From assembly GCA_027574665.1 (NCBI GenBank), contig CM050652.1:42808307-42872306 (forward strand): DNA of 64,000 bases. The letters are read 5' to 3'. Below the pieces are notes generated by a model. The model made no database searches, was not told the origin of the DNA, and saw nothing but the letters and a program-made list of their open reading frames with translations. The position numbers and the translations under genes were made by a program. This DNA comes from Rhynochetos jubatus. Lineage: Eukaryota; Chordata; Aves; Eurypygiformes; Rhynochetidae. The number at the start of each line of letters is the position of its first letter. Position 1 is the first letter of the stretch. Shown in pieces: positions 39,093-52,208 of this stretch.

Positions 39093-40836
39093 GTCCATGA
39101 CAATGAATCCATATACACAGTTTCACTATTGTGTAATCTACTTTACTTTCTATTGGTGGTTCCTTCAGTTTAGATGGTTACAGTATATTTTGACTTCTAT
39201 GATAAAATTGCCTTTACACATAGCCTTTTTGTGATGTCTCTCTTGGCATTAAGCCATGGATTTCACTAACCTACTTTCTGTTTGATAATAAATGTAAGAT
39301 GTAAGTGGTTTGTTTTGTAAAAATGTTTGATTGAAACATTGAAAACAAATTACTTTTTCTTCTTTTGTTGACTTGCTCTCTTTCCAGCTAGTCCAAAACC
39401 AGCTATCTAATATCCACAAAGTACAAACACATACCTCAAGATGCAATCCCAATTTTGTTCTTTCCAGCAGTCTAATAGAACATTTGGGGTTTTTATGTAC
39501 AACAGAAGTAACATTAACATTTGCTGAAACCTTGTTTCATATACTGAGATTGTTAACAGACATCTTCCATTTGGTCTATACTAATACAATGAACTTTAAA
39601 AGTTCAGTAGAGAAATAAAGATAATTAGTTGCAGACCTTCTTCATCAGAAATATGATGAATTCATAATTTCTGAGATGATAGACTTTGTACTGAGGAAAA
39701 ATATACAATGTACTTACAGATGCAAACACCATATTAAGGAATAGCATCTTCTATATTGGAAATCATACAACCAACAAAGATCTGACTATCCTCTGTGCCT
39801 CACATACTAAAGATAAAGGAATTGTAAAACATCATTAAATGATATTAATGTTCAGACACTGGCAATTTTGTCCATGTGCTGTCATCCACTACTAAACTCT
39901 TTTAAAGCTATTTTATTTAACATATATGGAATAATTGATGTAAAACATATAGCAGTTTTTCAGTTCTGAAAATGTAAACTTACCTTTTTATCTCTAAAGA
40001 AGTAAGTTATAAAGCCTGGTAGTTAATAGTGATAATAATAAAAATATTTGTTATCCTAAAGGATTTTATTTATTTTGAGTTAGCAAAAATAATAAAGTCT
40101 TGCTGGTTTCAGAAAAACAGACCACTAAAACATAGATTTTGATGAAAGGATGTTTTCACTGATATTGAATAATGTGCTGCATTCAAGAAAGGAGATAAAA
40201 AATTATAAATTGCATCTTCTTGGGTAAGAGAAGTTGTTCAATATATAAGAAAAAAATACTACTTATCAAGAGCTCTTCAGGACTCTAGTGACTGCATTCA
40301 ATAAATAAGAAATTTCCATCGAAATAAGACCTCATCAGTTATAAATTTTTCGGTTGCTCACTGAACAGGAAGTCCAGAGGCTGATTCTGCTCAGAGCCCA
40401 GGCAATTCGTGCCTCTCTGTTCACATCTAGTTATTTTGTCCTTCAGGCACAGGCAGTGCCTGCGCAAGGCTGGAGAACAGCATGACTACCAGCAGGACAG
40501 TACCCCAAAATTGGGACCCATCCCACTAAAAAGTGATGCAGTACCTGTTCAGATGACAAATGTATGCACGTTCCCGAGTTTTGTTGCATGTCTTGTGTTG
40601 CATGCACACTACTCACGTGTGCGTATGATCACCTCACAAACACAACATATGAGCGAGACGAAAGCTTTGTTGATTTAGTTATATAACTTATATGACTCCA
40701 CCTGACACTATCTGTGTTCCTCCATAAAAAGGAAAAATTGAGAAAGGGGCAAAGAGGTTGATTTTTTAAAGTTATGTTTAAATTATTTACTACAAGTGTG
40801 TATCACAGAAAAGACTGCTACCTAATCTTCACACAC

Positions 40837-40967
40837 GCACTTCAGAGGCAGTTGGGCTTGTTTGAAGTGTGACTGTCACTTTGAAAACTAAATCAGATGT
40901 GCTGATCCAGATCTAGTGCTCTAAATCAAAGTTACACTTCAAACAAGCCCAGTTGCCTTTGAGGTGC
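40837..40967 (+). repeat. Imperfect inverted repeat: 37-bp arms, 57-nt loop, G:U-only mismatches on plus strand
   Basis: The left arm 40837-40873 and right arm 40931-40967 pair over 37 positions; both contain the core GGGCTTGTTTGAAGTGT or its complement. Thirty-two positions are Watson-Crick pairs. The other five are all transitions that leave G:U (or U:G) pairs when the plus strand is read as RNA; on the minus strand they would be A:C mismatches. A further five pairs (TTTGA/TCAAA) stack inside after a 6-nt left bulge. The plus strand is antisense to PPFIA2. The arms carry no target-site duplication or known transposon ends. It could be a folded RNA element, a pre-miRNA-like hairpin (though long-looped) or a palindromic transposon remnant. 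Confidence 0.75.
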
Positions 40968-42652
40968 TCTAGAGCTGCTCTTTCTGTTTGAAGTTCATCA
41001 TCCTACTACATTACTAGCAATGCAATGTTACAGCTGTCTCCTCTTAACTACGTTGTGTCTCCAGATAACTAAATAAACACAGATGATAACGTTCAGGACA
41101 GAGTATACGTGACAGATTTCAGCTCTTCTCTTCCAGAAAGCTCAGTTTAGGATTACAGCTATCAGCACAAGATCTGAAAAAGCCCATGAAGGGGAGACAA
41201 AATAAAAATTACCCTTCTGAGGTAGTGTTTTAGTGAAATACATGCACACTCAAAACCACACACATACAATTAAATACTTTCACCAGGTATGTTTAAGTCT
41301 CGTAACTCACTAGACTCAGACTATAATTTAGCCCTTCTTTACCGCTCTGAATTCACAGTAGCTAACATCAAGAGAAATGGAAAACCTGATTTTATTAATA
41401 CTGACTCTCAGAAATCCAGGTGTATTTGCAACATAAACAAACCATGTTTATATTATGTGTCCCCTGTGAAACAGAATGCTTACAGATTAATTCCTACCTG
41501 CCCATAGATACATCTGTCAGAATAATTCACAAGCTTCTTACATTTTAATGAATAATATTCATTTTATGATTTGTATTTCTCATAGGTGTGCTAACCCCCA
41601 AAGTTCAGAAATTAGAACAAAACAATCCAAACAAAATAAAAATCCCCAGACTAGTTAACATGTGTAAAACTGTGTATATTAAATACATAGTTTTCCCTGG
41701 GTATATTTATTTTCAGTATATTTCCAGAAACAAGATCATTCTAAAAATGACAAGGACACATCCAAACAAAGGCAAACACCAGAAATCCAACAGAAGTGGA
41801 ACACTTGTTTCAGAGCATGCTCATAATTGCCAGCTGGGTTGAAATGCATTAGTACTGTAACCTCATAAATCTTCCCAAAGTTTTTTGCATAACTATATAT
41901 TATGATGCCATATTGCTAAATCAGATAATGTTCTATCTTTCCTAAATCGGCTGTTTATATTTCTTATTACAACCACAAGAGAGCAACCGCCATGTACAAC
42001 TAGACATGTGCTGGAGCTTTGGGTCCCATAGCAGTTCAGGGTGCTTCAAAACCTTACAGCTATATTCGCCTCCTTTTGCCCTGGTACCCCTCTTCCTGAA
42101 GCCTGTGGATGCGAAGAAATCCAACTGAATCACAACAGTGGAAAAACTTGGAAGGATTAAGCTTCTAAAAAGTCAGTCCCTAGACTCAACCTACCAATTC
42201 TTTGAAGCCAATTCATAGGTGGAAAGTATATTAACTTAAGAGGAAAATTTTTACTGTAGATGAGCAGAAAGCCACAGTTGGAGACCATGAGCTTATGGCA
42301 GCTCTCACCCAGGAACTCTTGCCTCCATCTCTAGCCAGGATGACTTTGGTACCTCTCCCAGCCTGGTAGCAACAGATGAGATCATGATGCTACATACAAT
42401 GTGATTCTAATTGCCAGCACTCACAAATAAGATTGAGATTTGTAGATTTAAGTATCAGCAAAGGATCAATGATGGTAGCCCTGTATTAAAGTCTCTGCTT
42501 GCCTTGATAAACTAATAAGCAGTTAATAGCTAATAGCAATTAATTTGCTCAAACAACTTATTCTGTCAGGTTTCTAGATGTGGCTAATTCTTTCTTTGAG
42601 GGGCAAAGGGAGAAGACTAATTTGTTAATAAATATCTGCAAGTATATTTTCA

Positions 42653-42698
42653 ATAAAAAAGCAAATAAAAGTAAATAAGTAAATAAAATAAATAAAGG
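42653..42698. repeat. A/T-rich (AAATA/AAGTAAAT)n low-complexity tract
   Basis: Irregular tandem units of AAATA and AAATAAGT between TTTTCAATAA and GGAACATCCC. Confidence 0.75.
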
Positions 42699-43354
42699 AA
42701 CATCCCTTCACTCATCAACGATTTGGCATTATCTATGAAAAAAAAATCATCATGTGAGAAAGCTGAGAAACAAGTGATCACTGCAATCAGGAGGACACTA
42801 AACTTCAGTGAAAAGCAAAACTTAATAGATGGCCATCTTTCCAGAAGAGAATTTCTTGTACTAGCTTAAAGTTAGCAAAACTAAAAAGTTGCTTGTTTGC
42901 ATAAATTACCAACAAAGCTCTATATTAAGCTGTTTACAATAAACCTTTTTAGTTCCTTAGTAAAAGGGGAACCTTTTTTATAATTGCAGAGAAATACTTC
43001 AATCAAAATAAATGGAATTTGGTACTTTTGATAGGGGAGAACCGTAGATAATTAATTAAGGCTACAGCATTGCATCATGCCGCTCATACACGAACATAAA
43101 TTTCCTGGTCATAAAAGCAAGATTTTCTACACAGGAAGAACATAAATCCTGCAGAAAATGATACCTCACTAGTTCCTCACTCTCTAGGGAATGTATGTGC
43201 TTTGCTACTTGTAAAAAAAGCAGCGGGACTTAGTTCAATGTAGTGAAGATAACAATTACAGCAATCATAGTATACTACATTTTGTAAACTTTGATTTAGA
43301 GACACACACTCCTCTCAGTCTGAAGCCCTGAAATGTGTTTCATCACCAAAAGTA

Positions 43355-43869
43355 TTTGCCTGGAATATATTTAGTACACAGCCATCACCCATTAGTTTAC
43401 AAAAAATACTGAATGTATTTGTTTCAGGCAGCCATCCAGTTAAGCATTTCTGAATTTATATTGTTAAACAAAGGCTATGATGAGGAGGAGGTGAAAAGTG
43501 ACAGAATCCTGGGCATCAGAAGTAAAGCAGAAGATAACACTAGAGATTCGTGTTATGTACCAAAGTGCCAGTTGCCCGTAAAACACCATCTCAGGTGTGG
43601 CGACGCAGCCTGCATCTCAGCCCACCTTCAGCTCTCACAGGCACTGCAGCTCTCTCTCCATTTGTCTGTAAACTGCCTGTTGGTAACCTGGCAGGCAAGA
43701 TCCCTGCCTGGGCGCTGAACCACCTGACCCTTTGGAAAGGTCAGTGTACCTGGGCAGACCCCATCTGTGTCTTGACCTGCTTGATGAACCGAAACCCTGA
43801 CTTCTTTGTCAGCTGAAAGGCTGGTTGCCTGCACTATATTTAGTATATAAACATCACGTATGAATTTAC
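43355..43869. repeat. Pair of diverged 45-bp direct repeats about 470 bp apart
   Basis: The segments starting TTGCCTGGAATATATTTAG (about 43356-43400) and TTGCCTGCACTATATTTAG (about 43825-43869) agree at about 35 of 45 positions; weaker similarity continues another 20 bp. They flank a GC-richer 420-bp segment with open frames of 101 and 88 codons on the plus strand and 90 on the minus. This could be an old segmental duplication, or the ends of an unrecognised element. Confidence 0.45.
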
Positions 43870-46400
43870 TGAAAGCCTTGATATCTATGTAAGCAGACAT
43901 TCATTTTAGCACTACTGGAGTGAAAGAAAATCTGTTCATATAATGCAACTGAATGTGGCACCTCGAGGCCCCTCTTTACCTTCTCATGCTTTTTGAATCA
44001 ACTGGTTTTCAACACCCTGTAAAGCTGTGTGTTATTGAACATCTCCATTTCCACTCTCTATTACTTGAAATTTTATTACCAAATTTATGAATAAGCCACT
44101 GAGCTATAGTATAAATTAATACAATATTTTTATTTATAGTGAATTATATATGCCTTATACACTAAGAAAGCAATGCATTCTAATGTGGGAGAGAGAAAAT
44201 AGACATCTAAGAAAAGTACAGTTCCTTCTTTTAAATTTCATAGCTATTTTTCAGCTGCATTCAGTGCCCAAACCCAGAAAGACTAAAGGAATTAAAATGC
44301 AGTGACAACATTTTAGTGTTCATTACCCCCTTTTAGACCTTTTTGGAAACAAAACCTGAAACAAAACCAAACCCCAAGCATTGCAATCATATCAAAAGAC
44401 TTTCTCAACAGGAAAAAATGAAATATGAGAACTGAATAAGGCCACTTTGCAAAAATAAAGGGGATAATAAAAGATATCCTTTTTTTTTATGTTATAGACA
44501 TAGACACACAAACCTGTAACTGCTGAAATAGAAATTCTTGAAAATATCCTTCCCCTCTGATCATGCTGAGCTTTGCACAAAGTTTTGTCTTCTGTTTTGC
44601 CTGAGGAAGCCTATTCAACTTGATGTGCTCTTTTTCTACACATTACATTGAGATTTGAATAATTTTATTTCCCTGATATTAAATTATTCTCTAAAGGCCT
44701 TCTCTGGAATAACTGGATACCATGTCATAGATATCTTTATAAAATATTTTAAAACAAATTTTTGTTTTGGTATCAGAGAATTAATTATGTAATAGAAATA
44801 ATTATTCATGTGGCTGATGTCTTCTTCACCTTTCTTATGTGCAATATCATATTTCTGTTTGCCTATTGATGAAATTCCTGTATTAGGACTTCAGTATTCC
44901 AGATGACTTCACCAAAAAGGGGAATTTGACAAACTTCAGCTTTATTATCTAAATGTGGTCATTTGGACTTGCTAAAGAGGGAGATGCACATACACACTAC
45001 TTCACATATTCTTTTTGTTCTGTCAATGGTATTTGCTGTAATTCACAAGTTTGCTGGTTCTGTGTCATCAATCAGTAACCCCTACAACAAAATAAAGCTC
45101 AGAGAAGACACACAAGGATGATGTGTTCATGAAGCTCAGAAAAGAATTATGGAAGTGGCCACAGCTATCATAAAGGAAGCTGAACTTATCTCAGCATCAA
45201 GGAAGGTGGCCTTTATTGTAGATAAATGGCTGTATCAGTTGGGGGGTGGGTCAACTGGTTATGTAAGTGGCCTTCTCGAAAATAATCAACAGAAAGCATT
45301 ATCTTCCGGAACCAGACAGACCAGCATGGGGTAGCTGTATATGGGGCACAGCCCAAAAAGAGTATAAATATTGAGCAAACAGCAAAATTGACTTTGAACA
45401 GAGCAACAGGTTTGAGCTGGCTTCAACCTATGTATTTCTTCCCAGCAACTAGGAATGCCCAGTCCCGTGACACTTAACATATATAGAACGGCAATGGGAA
45501 TTATGTTCATTAGGTGATTTCACTTTATAGTGATTGCTATATCATGCTTGAGTTGCAATTTCATAATATTGCTGTATCACTTTTCTAAATCAAAATCCCA
45601 GGTAATATCAAATATCTTCAAACTAATTAATTTGGTGTTAAATGTTAAACTTTTCTCATACGTAATATCTGAAAGAACCTGGTCAGAGAGTTCTGGGCTC
45701 TGATATTCTGAAAACTCAGCACTAGAAATTCAATAGCACACTCAGATTTCTTCATTTCTTTAGAAACTCATGATATTATGTAGGCATGTGTGGAGAATGT
45801 TAGTTCATGTTGGGGGTCTACTAAAAGGACAGACTACGGGACAACAGTGCGGATACAGTCAAAGTTTCAAAGCATCTGAATAAAACTACTGCTCTGAGGG
45901 ACTGCAAAATGTTTCCAGAAGTCTCGACGGCATTGACAAACCATTGGCAAACTAACAACGTATGAATGATTCAGACTCAAAAGCTTTTTCTATGAATTGA
46001 ATTTCTGTTGAGTTGGAATAAGTTTCTATGGTCAGTAATGTCATAAATGATTCCCCATGGCTTAAAAGTGCAAGGTGGCAACTCCTCTAGCACCTACTGC
46101 ACTCTTTTCAATCAAGAGAAAAAATCCTGCTGGGAGCCAGAGGAGAGAGGTGCATCATCAGCCACACCCTCCATCGGATCTGTTAATGTGGCAAGGTTAA
46201 CCACATCAGAAAGTTAGCCCCTCACAGTAAATCTGGCTAAACTAGATCCCAAGAATGCTTTAGTATTTTGGAACTGTTAATTCCAAAAAGTAATCTGCAT
46301 CTCGATACCTAAATCCAATGGATGGATTCCTTCCGAAAGATGGAATTCCTGATTTATATAGTTTGGATTCCACTATCCTGACTTAGGAGTCTGACTTCAG

Positions 46401-46965
46401 AATCACAGAATCACTAAGGTTGGAAAAGACCTGTAAGGTCATCGAATCCAACCACCAACCCAACACTACCATACCCACTAGACCATGTCCTCAAGCGCCA
46501 CGTCTACATGTTCCTTGAACACCTCCAGGGATGGTGACTCCACCCCTTCCCTGGGCAGCCTGTTCCAATGTCTGACCACTCTCTCAGTAAAGAATATTTT
46601 CCTACTATCCAGTCTAAACCTCCCCTGATGCAACTTGAGGCCATTTCCTCTTGCCCATCACCAGTTACCTGGGAGAACAGACCAGCACCTGCCTCCCTAC
46701 AACCTCCTTTCAGATAGCTGTAGAGCGCCATCAGGTCTCCCCTCAGCCTCCTCTTCTTTAGGCTAAACACCCCCAGCTCCCTCAGCCGCTCCTCACAGGA
46801 CTTGTGCTCCAGACCCTTCCCCAGCTCCATTGCCCTTCTCTGGACATGCTCCAGCACCTCAGTGTCTTTCTTGTAGTGAGAGGCCCAAAACTGAATGCTG
46901 TACTCAAGGTGCGGCCTCACCAGTGCCCAGTACAGGGGCACAATCCCTTCTCTACTCCTGCTGAC
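46401..46965 (-). mobile_element. CR1 LINE, 5'-truncated 3' fragment (sense to PPFIA2)
   Basis: The plus-strand copy starts AATCACAGAATCACTAAGG (the CR1 3' tail) and proceeds through CGCCACGTCTACATGTTCC near 46497. It covers the reverse complement of the ORF2 C-terminus ([37 protein letters not shown]) and stops at about 46965. A frame of 145 codons on the minus strand (46941-46504) carries much of this, with a frameshift in the last third. It belongs to the same subfamily as 17275-19145, from which it differs by scattered substitutions. CR1 copies with this 3' end are common in neoavian genomes. Confidence 0.92.
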
Positions 46966-49900
46966 AAATCTCTCTCAAAAGTCAGTCAGGCTTAGAAGTC
47001 TAAACCAGTAAAGTTTCAAAGGGACAAGAACTAAAGTATCAAAATTTGACAAAGAAATCTGGTGCTTTTTTGTTATGAAAATATGAAGAAACCCAAATAT
47101 ATTACCCCATGCATACATAGTTTTGGAAAGTTTTACCACCAGCAGACGCTTTCTCGTTAAGGTCAAATATATTGGACAGCATCTCTGGCTGATCCAAGTG
47201 AAAGGAATATAACTTCCCCTCCAGCCCTTATGCTATAACACTCCATAGACACAACAAATGTATTTCATATTAAATAAGTTTTATAAATTTTCACTAGAAA
47301 CCCTACCCCAAGGCTGGAAGTGATTGTCCATAGCTGTAAGCTGTTAGAATACAATAATAAATGTCTTTTTTCTTTTTCTTCATGTGAGAATAGAGTATTT
47401 TAAGGGGAGAACAAGAAGTGGAGAAAATTACATGCCTTCTGGGATACCTTTGGAGGATTTTGGACTAGCTAAAATACATACATACAGGTCACACACTTAT
47501 AATTACCAAAAAGGAGTTATACTAAAAATAGTCCCTGCAAATCTGTCTCCTTACCCTTTAAGGCATATTTTCTTTGCAGAAGGAACTAAATCTATTGCAT
47601 GCTAAAAGTGCCCCCAGATGTATGCCACCTGGACAACTGGTCCTGGGGTTGGAGGCTAAATGGGATCTTCAAACTGTACCACTGTAACAGTTCACACTTG
47701 TCGTCAAGGGGATGTAAGAACAGGAAAATTAACAGGGATGTTGTGCTGTTTGTGGGCACGAGGTCATAAGACCAGACTGTACCATGGAATAAAAAGGTAA
47801 AACATTATCTAGGAAGTACATGGTTTTTTCCTACAGTAGCTCCCAGGAAGAAATGTTGTTCCTATGTGTAAACAGTATGCTTGCCTCTGGTGACGCTGTA
47901 ATTCAGAGGATTGAAACTCACTATCATCTCCAGTCTTTTCCTGCTTCCTGGAGAAAAAAAACGATCTACCTTGGACTAATTGTGTCTACAAAATGCAATT
48001 TGACACAGGCTATGTCATATAGATCACATTATATATCTCAATTTAGAAATACTAAACAGATTATGAGCACTTAGTCCTATTTTTACCCTTCATCTGCTTT
48101 TACCAACTTCATTTGGAATTGGGTTCTGAGTAAAACCAGGTGTAAATGTGTGAGAAAATAAAAATGAGGGAAGACGACCAGTATGACTGCATAGCCTCGT
48201 GTCAGACTTTCCAGCTACAGTCCATGTAATTTATGAGAAACCATATTCTTTTAAACAACCAGACAGGTAATTAACATATTAATTACCTGGATCTAATAGT
48301 AAACAATACAACTTGAGACGCTGCATCTGTACAGAGACGTTGTTTAAACCTATAGTTATCAACCAAAATTGATCTCTTTTCAAGATAAATATAGATGCTT
48401 ACCTAATATTTTAAAATAAATTGAGTTGAAAAGTGGTTGGTTCTGTATTTCCATCTGCTATAAAAGAAGTGTAAAATACTGTTTATGGAACAAATAAAAA
48501 TGTATTATTAAATTTGAAGATGATATTTGAGAAAGAAAACTGATTTAAAGTTAACAGTTTCTAATAAAGCTTCAGTAATGATACTGCACCTGAAATAAAA
48601 CCCCAAAATCCTTCTGAAACTAAATGGAAATACAAAAGTCCTTTTGCATGACAGCAAGAAGATACGAATTTCCAGTGTAAGCTGAGCTAATAATATTTCA
48701 GTAATTTTCTAATTATTCTGATCTAGCAAAATATTAGATGAAAGGGACAAAGTGCCAAATTCCCATCTGATGAAAATGAGCAACATATTTGAAGTCAATA
48801 ATAAAGTACTTATTTAATTCATCAGAAAAATTAGATGATTTTAAGAGGTACTTCTATTACTTTTGAAATCCAGTAAGGCTTTTTTTCCACAATATACACA
48901 AGCTATTTTTATTTCTTTGATAATTTTACAAAGTGGAAATGGTTCTGCTTCTATTCTTATAATCTTGTATCCATATAGATTCTTGCTGTCCTTCCCGCTC
49001 TCCCTGGTAGGGATCATGCCCTTCAAGGGGAGGCACAGAATGAGGCCTGATATTAAGGACTTAGGGGAGGAAACCAGCCTCCCACTACTTGTTCCACATT
49101 TAAATCTAACTGGGCATCTATGCTTCAAAGCATCCTCAACTGATTCAATTTCGATTCTCTCAAAATTAATCTATTACTCAAATGCAGTATTAGTTGATTC
49201 CATAAAACATGACAAAATTAAAAAATGGTAGTTTTTGATCCTCACCTGGAGGATGTGACTGTGGAGATGACAGGAAAACTCATTTTACTGTTTATTTTCT
49301 AAAAATTTATAAAATTAATTTTAGAATTAATGTTATAGTTTTAGTTAGTATTTTTTAAAATGGAGAAAGTATTCACTTTATGTAAAATATACTATGATTT
49401 CTCACTCTTCATTTTTCAGACTTATGTTAAACTACTCTCACAACAGATACTTAGAGTCAGACTAATCATGGGAAGTTTTTCAAACAAACTTAGATCTAAA
49501 TAAATTCTTTTTCCATTTGTATAACATTTGGAATAAATCTAATTGCAAAAATAATACAGCCAAGAAGTAACTCAATAGGCACGAAAATCAAGTTGTCATG
49601 GTGGTAAAATTTGTCCATTATTTGTCTGGGGAAAAAACTATTCATATAAAATAAGTATATGCTTAAGACACAGAAAGTTTAATACGTTTAGTAGATCAGA
49701 GGATGTCTTTCTAGAGGTATCTTCATAAGGTTTCTTTCTGCTCACTGGTCGCTAAGTATGGTTTTTTTTGTTCTTTCTGTTCAATTTTTAAATATTTCTC
49801 TTATTTCGAGTCATCTGCCTCTTCACACTTCTCCCTTACCCGATGATTATGCCTTGCTGTATAATTATGCTTTTCACTATGTAAAATACAAGATAGGGAA

Positions 49901-50079
49901 CAATAGAATAAGAAGCCAGTTGATGATAATAATTTGATATTGTTGGGTCTCTAAGATGTGTAATACAAAGGATGGACATATCTAGATCAAAAATGAGTAT
50001 TTTACACACATACAATAATTACATGTAACAAAGATGAGACAACAAGTAGTTGATGGATGACAAGCTCTTCTGAGTTTGG

Positions 50080-50112
50080 TTTTTTTTTTTTTTGGTGTGT
50101 GTGTTTGTTTTA
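50080..50112. repeat. T14 run followed by (GT)n and TTTG
   Basis: A T tract at 50080-50093 is followed by GGTGTGTGTGTTTGTTTT. Simple-sequence DNA. Confidence 0.85.
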
Positions 50113-51546
50113 TGTACCTAGACTAAAATGCACCAACAATTTAATCAGAAAGAGAGTTGCAAAATTCACTGTATCCCTACCCAGGTAACATTGAATAGAC
50201 TTACTACATATGAATGAACAAGTAATGGTTTAATTCAAAGGTCAGGTGAAATTCAACCTCTAGAGAAGGATCATATTCCCACTTCTATCATTTTGCAAAC
50301 ATAAACTAATTCACACTGCAGCAGCATTAGAATGTAAATGTAACATTGGAGGGAGAGTTTCTCGTAACAAATTCCTTTTAATAGTCTGTATTATACTCAA
50401 TCATTTTTCTATAAAGCATTTATGCATTTCCAAGCCAATGACTTCCTTGAGGCACTGAGGAAATTCAAAACACAACCTCTGGTGTAAGCTTTTTCCTCTG
50501 ATGCGTCACTTGCAATATTGGTATGCTTTCTAATTATTTCTAACTCCAATCTGCTGTAAGCATGAAATAATTGCTTAAGTAATACTGACCTTTAAAAAGA
50601 ATTCTTTTTCTTGGGGCATGTTTGTTTTTTCTTAGCAGACAATTATTAGCAATTTAATAAAGCAGAACTATTGGCTGGGAAAACAACTACAACAGAATTT
50701 CTATCTCACCACTCAAAATGTATTATATTTCTATGTATAGGTAATCATTGCAAAAAGGCTATATTAGAAGAGAGCATGAGTATTATTTAGGTACTAGTAC
50801 CAGGATTATGGTTATCTACAGAAGTGCCTCATGCACACAAGCCACTATTGTACCAGGATACCTTCTGAGGGAGCACCTCTGTCACACTTTCACCCTCCTT
50901 CAGTCTCTAGACTTGATGTATTTCTATACCTTTCATATAATTTCATATCTTTCCTATAAAACCTGATACATTTCTATGAAAAATTTTCTTTTCAATTATC
51001 TGCTTTTTCAGCCGGGAGAGCTGTGTCACTGAAAAGTTTCCTCTCCACTCTGATCTCTCACCTGTCTCAGTTTGTGTCCCTCACCCATAGCCACCAGCCC
51101 CTGTTCCCACTGGTGTCTCTGATCCTCTACCTGCTTCCAGACTCTGTGCTTAATTCCTCATTATTTTCCCCCTTGCAGTCCTTAGCTGCCCTTTTCAATC
51201 TAATCATTATTTTGTTCTAATCCAGGATTTTTTCCCTTCGTATGGGAGAGCGTTCTCCTCTGCCTCCCCTGGGTTCCAGCAAAGACACCACAGCAGCAAG
51301 AGAGGGAAAGGCTCCCACTAAAAGCAAGACAGACCAGAAGACACAAACACCAAAAGAACCAAAAGAACAGCATCAACATTAACCATTGGTTAATGAGTAG
51401 AACCTAACTAAGTACAACCTTCCAAATCTGTAGTCCAGAAAATGTGCAGAACAGAAACATGTGAACCTGTTTTCAAACACACTGGGAGTGACCTGGCCTG
51501 CTGTATGGAGAGATTTCACTTTTTAAGAGATTGAAAAGTATTGTAA

Positions 51547-51632
51547 ATGTTGAATAATGTTCTTTTCACCTTAATCACCTATTTAATAGATGTTGAATAA
51601 TGTTTGTTTCACATGCAGCGACTATTTAAACT
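51547..51632. repeat. 43-bp tandem duplication, two diverged copies
   Basis: Copy 1 (51547-51589) and copy 2 (51590-51632) both begin ATGTTGAATAATGTT, share TTTCAC and end with CTATTTAA-type sequence. The middle of the unit has diverged, so the duplication is not recent. Confidence 0.7.
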
Positions 51633-52189
51633 TTCAGGAGTTGGTCAGCATCTTCAGTAGCTATAAAAATTTACATGTAACCAAAGCAAGAAAGGGTAGT
51701 GTTACTAGTTGCAGAAAAGTAAGTCTGTAATTTGATGCACTGATCAAGTTACAAGTAATCAGTTAATCCTTTTTTACTAAAATTAGAGCCAAAGATGTTT
51801 AGTCAGATACTTCCATTTAATTGAAATATCAGCATATAAACGCTGAGAGTTTAAAGCAAACAAATAAGATTATGACTAAGAAACTGCTAGATAACACAAG
51901 TAATCTAAATCTTAGTCTCAGATGACAGTCAGTGAGCATTTTCACTGATCATAGTCCGTGGCAATTATCCATGTCTTGTACAGATTAAAAATGACTTCAC
52001 ATTGTAATGTTAACAAAATCATAGTTCTTGGCAGTCGTGGCAAAGACAGATAAATAAAAACTTTTAAGGATTTTCTAAATCCATTTAGGCCATATTTGCC
52101 AAAAAGCACACTAGTCTTTCGAGGACAGTTTCCCCCAATGTTTCATTGGTTGGGGGACAGCTTTGACCTTTGCTTGTGGTTTTAGTTGG

Positions 52190-52208
52190 TTTTTTTTTTT
52201 TTTTTTTT
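52190..52208. repeat. T19 homopolymer run
   Basis: Uninterrupted T tract after TTTTAGTTGG and before GTGAGG. Confidence 0.9.

Larger units (their letters stand above)
39093..46400 (-). other. PPFIA2 upstream intron, unannotated block with hairpin and direct repeats
   Basis: This is AT-rich intron containing the 40837-40967 hairpin, an A/T-rich tetranucleotide-like tract at 42653-42698 and diverged direct repeats at 43355 and 43825 (all listed separately). About 45100-45500 is moderately complex sequence with a TATA-like GTATAAATA near 45361, which I could not assign to any family. No gene was recognised. Confidence 0.65.

Noticed and set aside
45100-45510. Possible solo LTR (TATA-like GTATAAATA with surrounding balanced composition)
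   Set aside because: No TG...CA ends, polyadenylation signal or target-site duplication could be placed, and no retroviral coding sequence lies nearby.
48863-49231. 122-codon plus-strand frame
   Set aside because: Low-complexity hydrophobic translation of AT-rich DNA, overlapped by a 95-codon frame on the other strand; no gene signals.
51020-51370. Pyrimidine-rich then purine-rich stretch resembling a splice acceptor plus exon
   Set aside because: Neither strand gives a sustained frame with similarity to liprin or any known protein.
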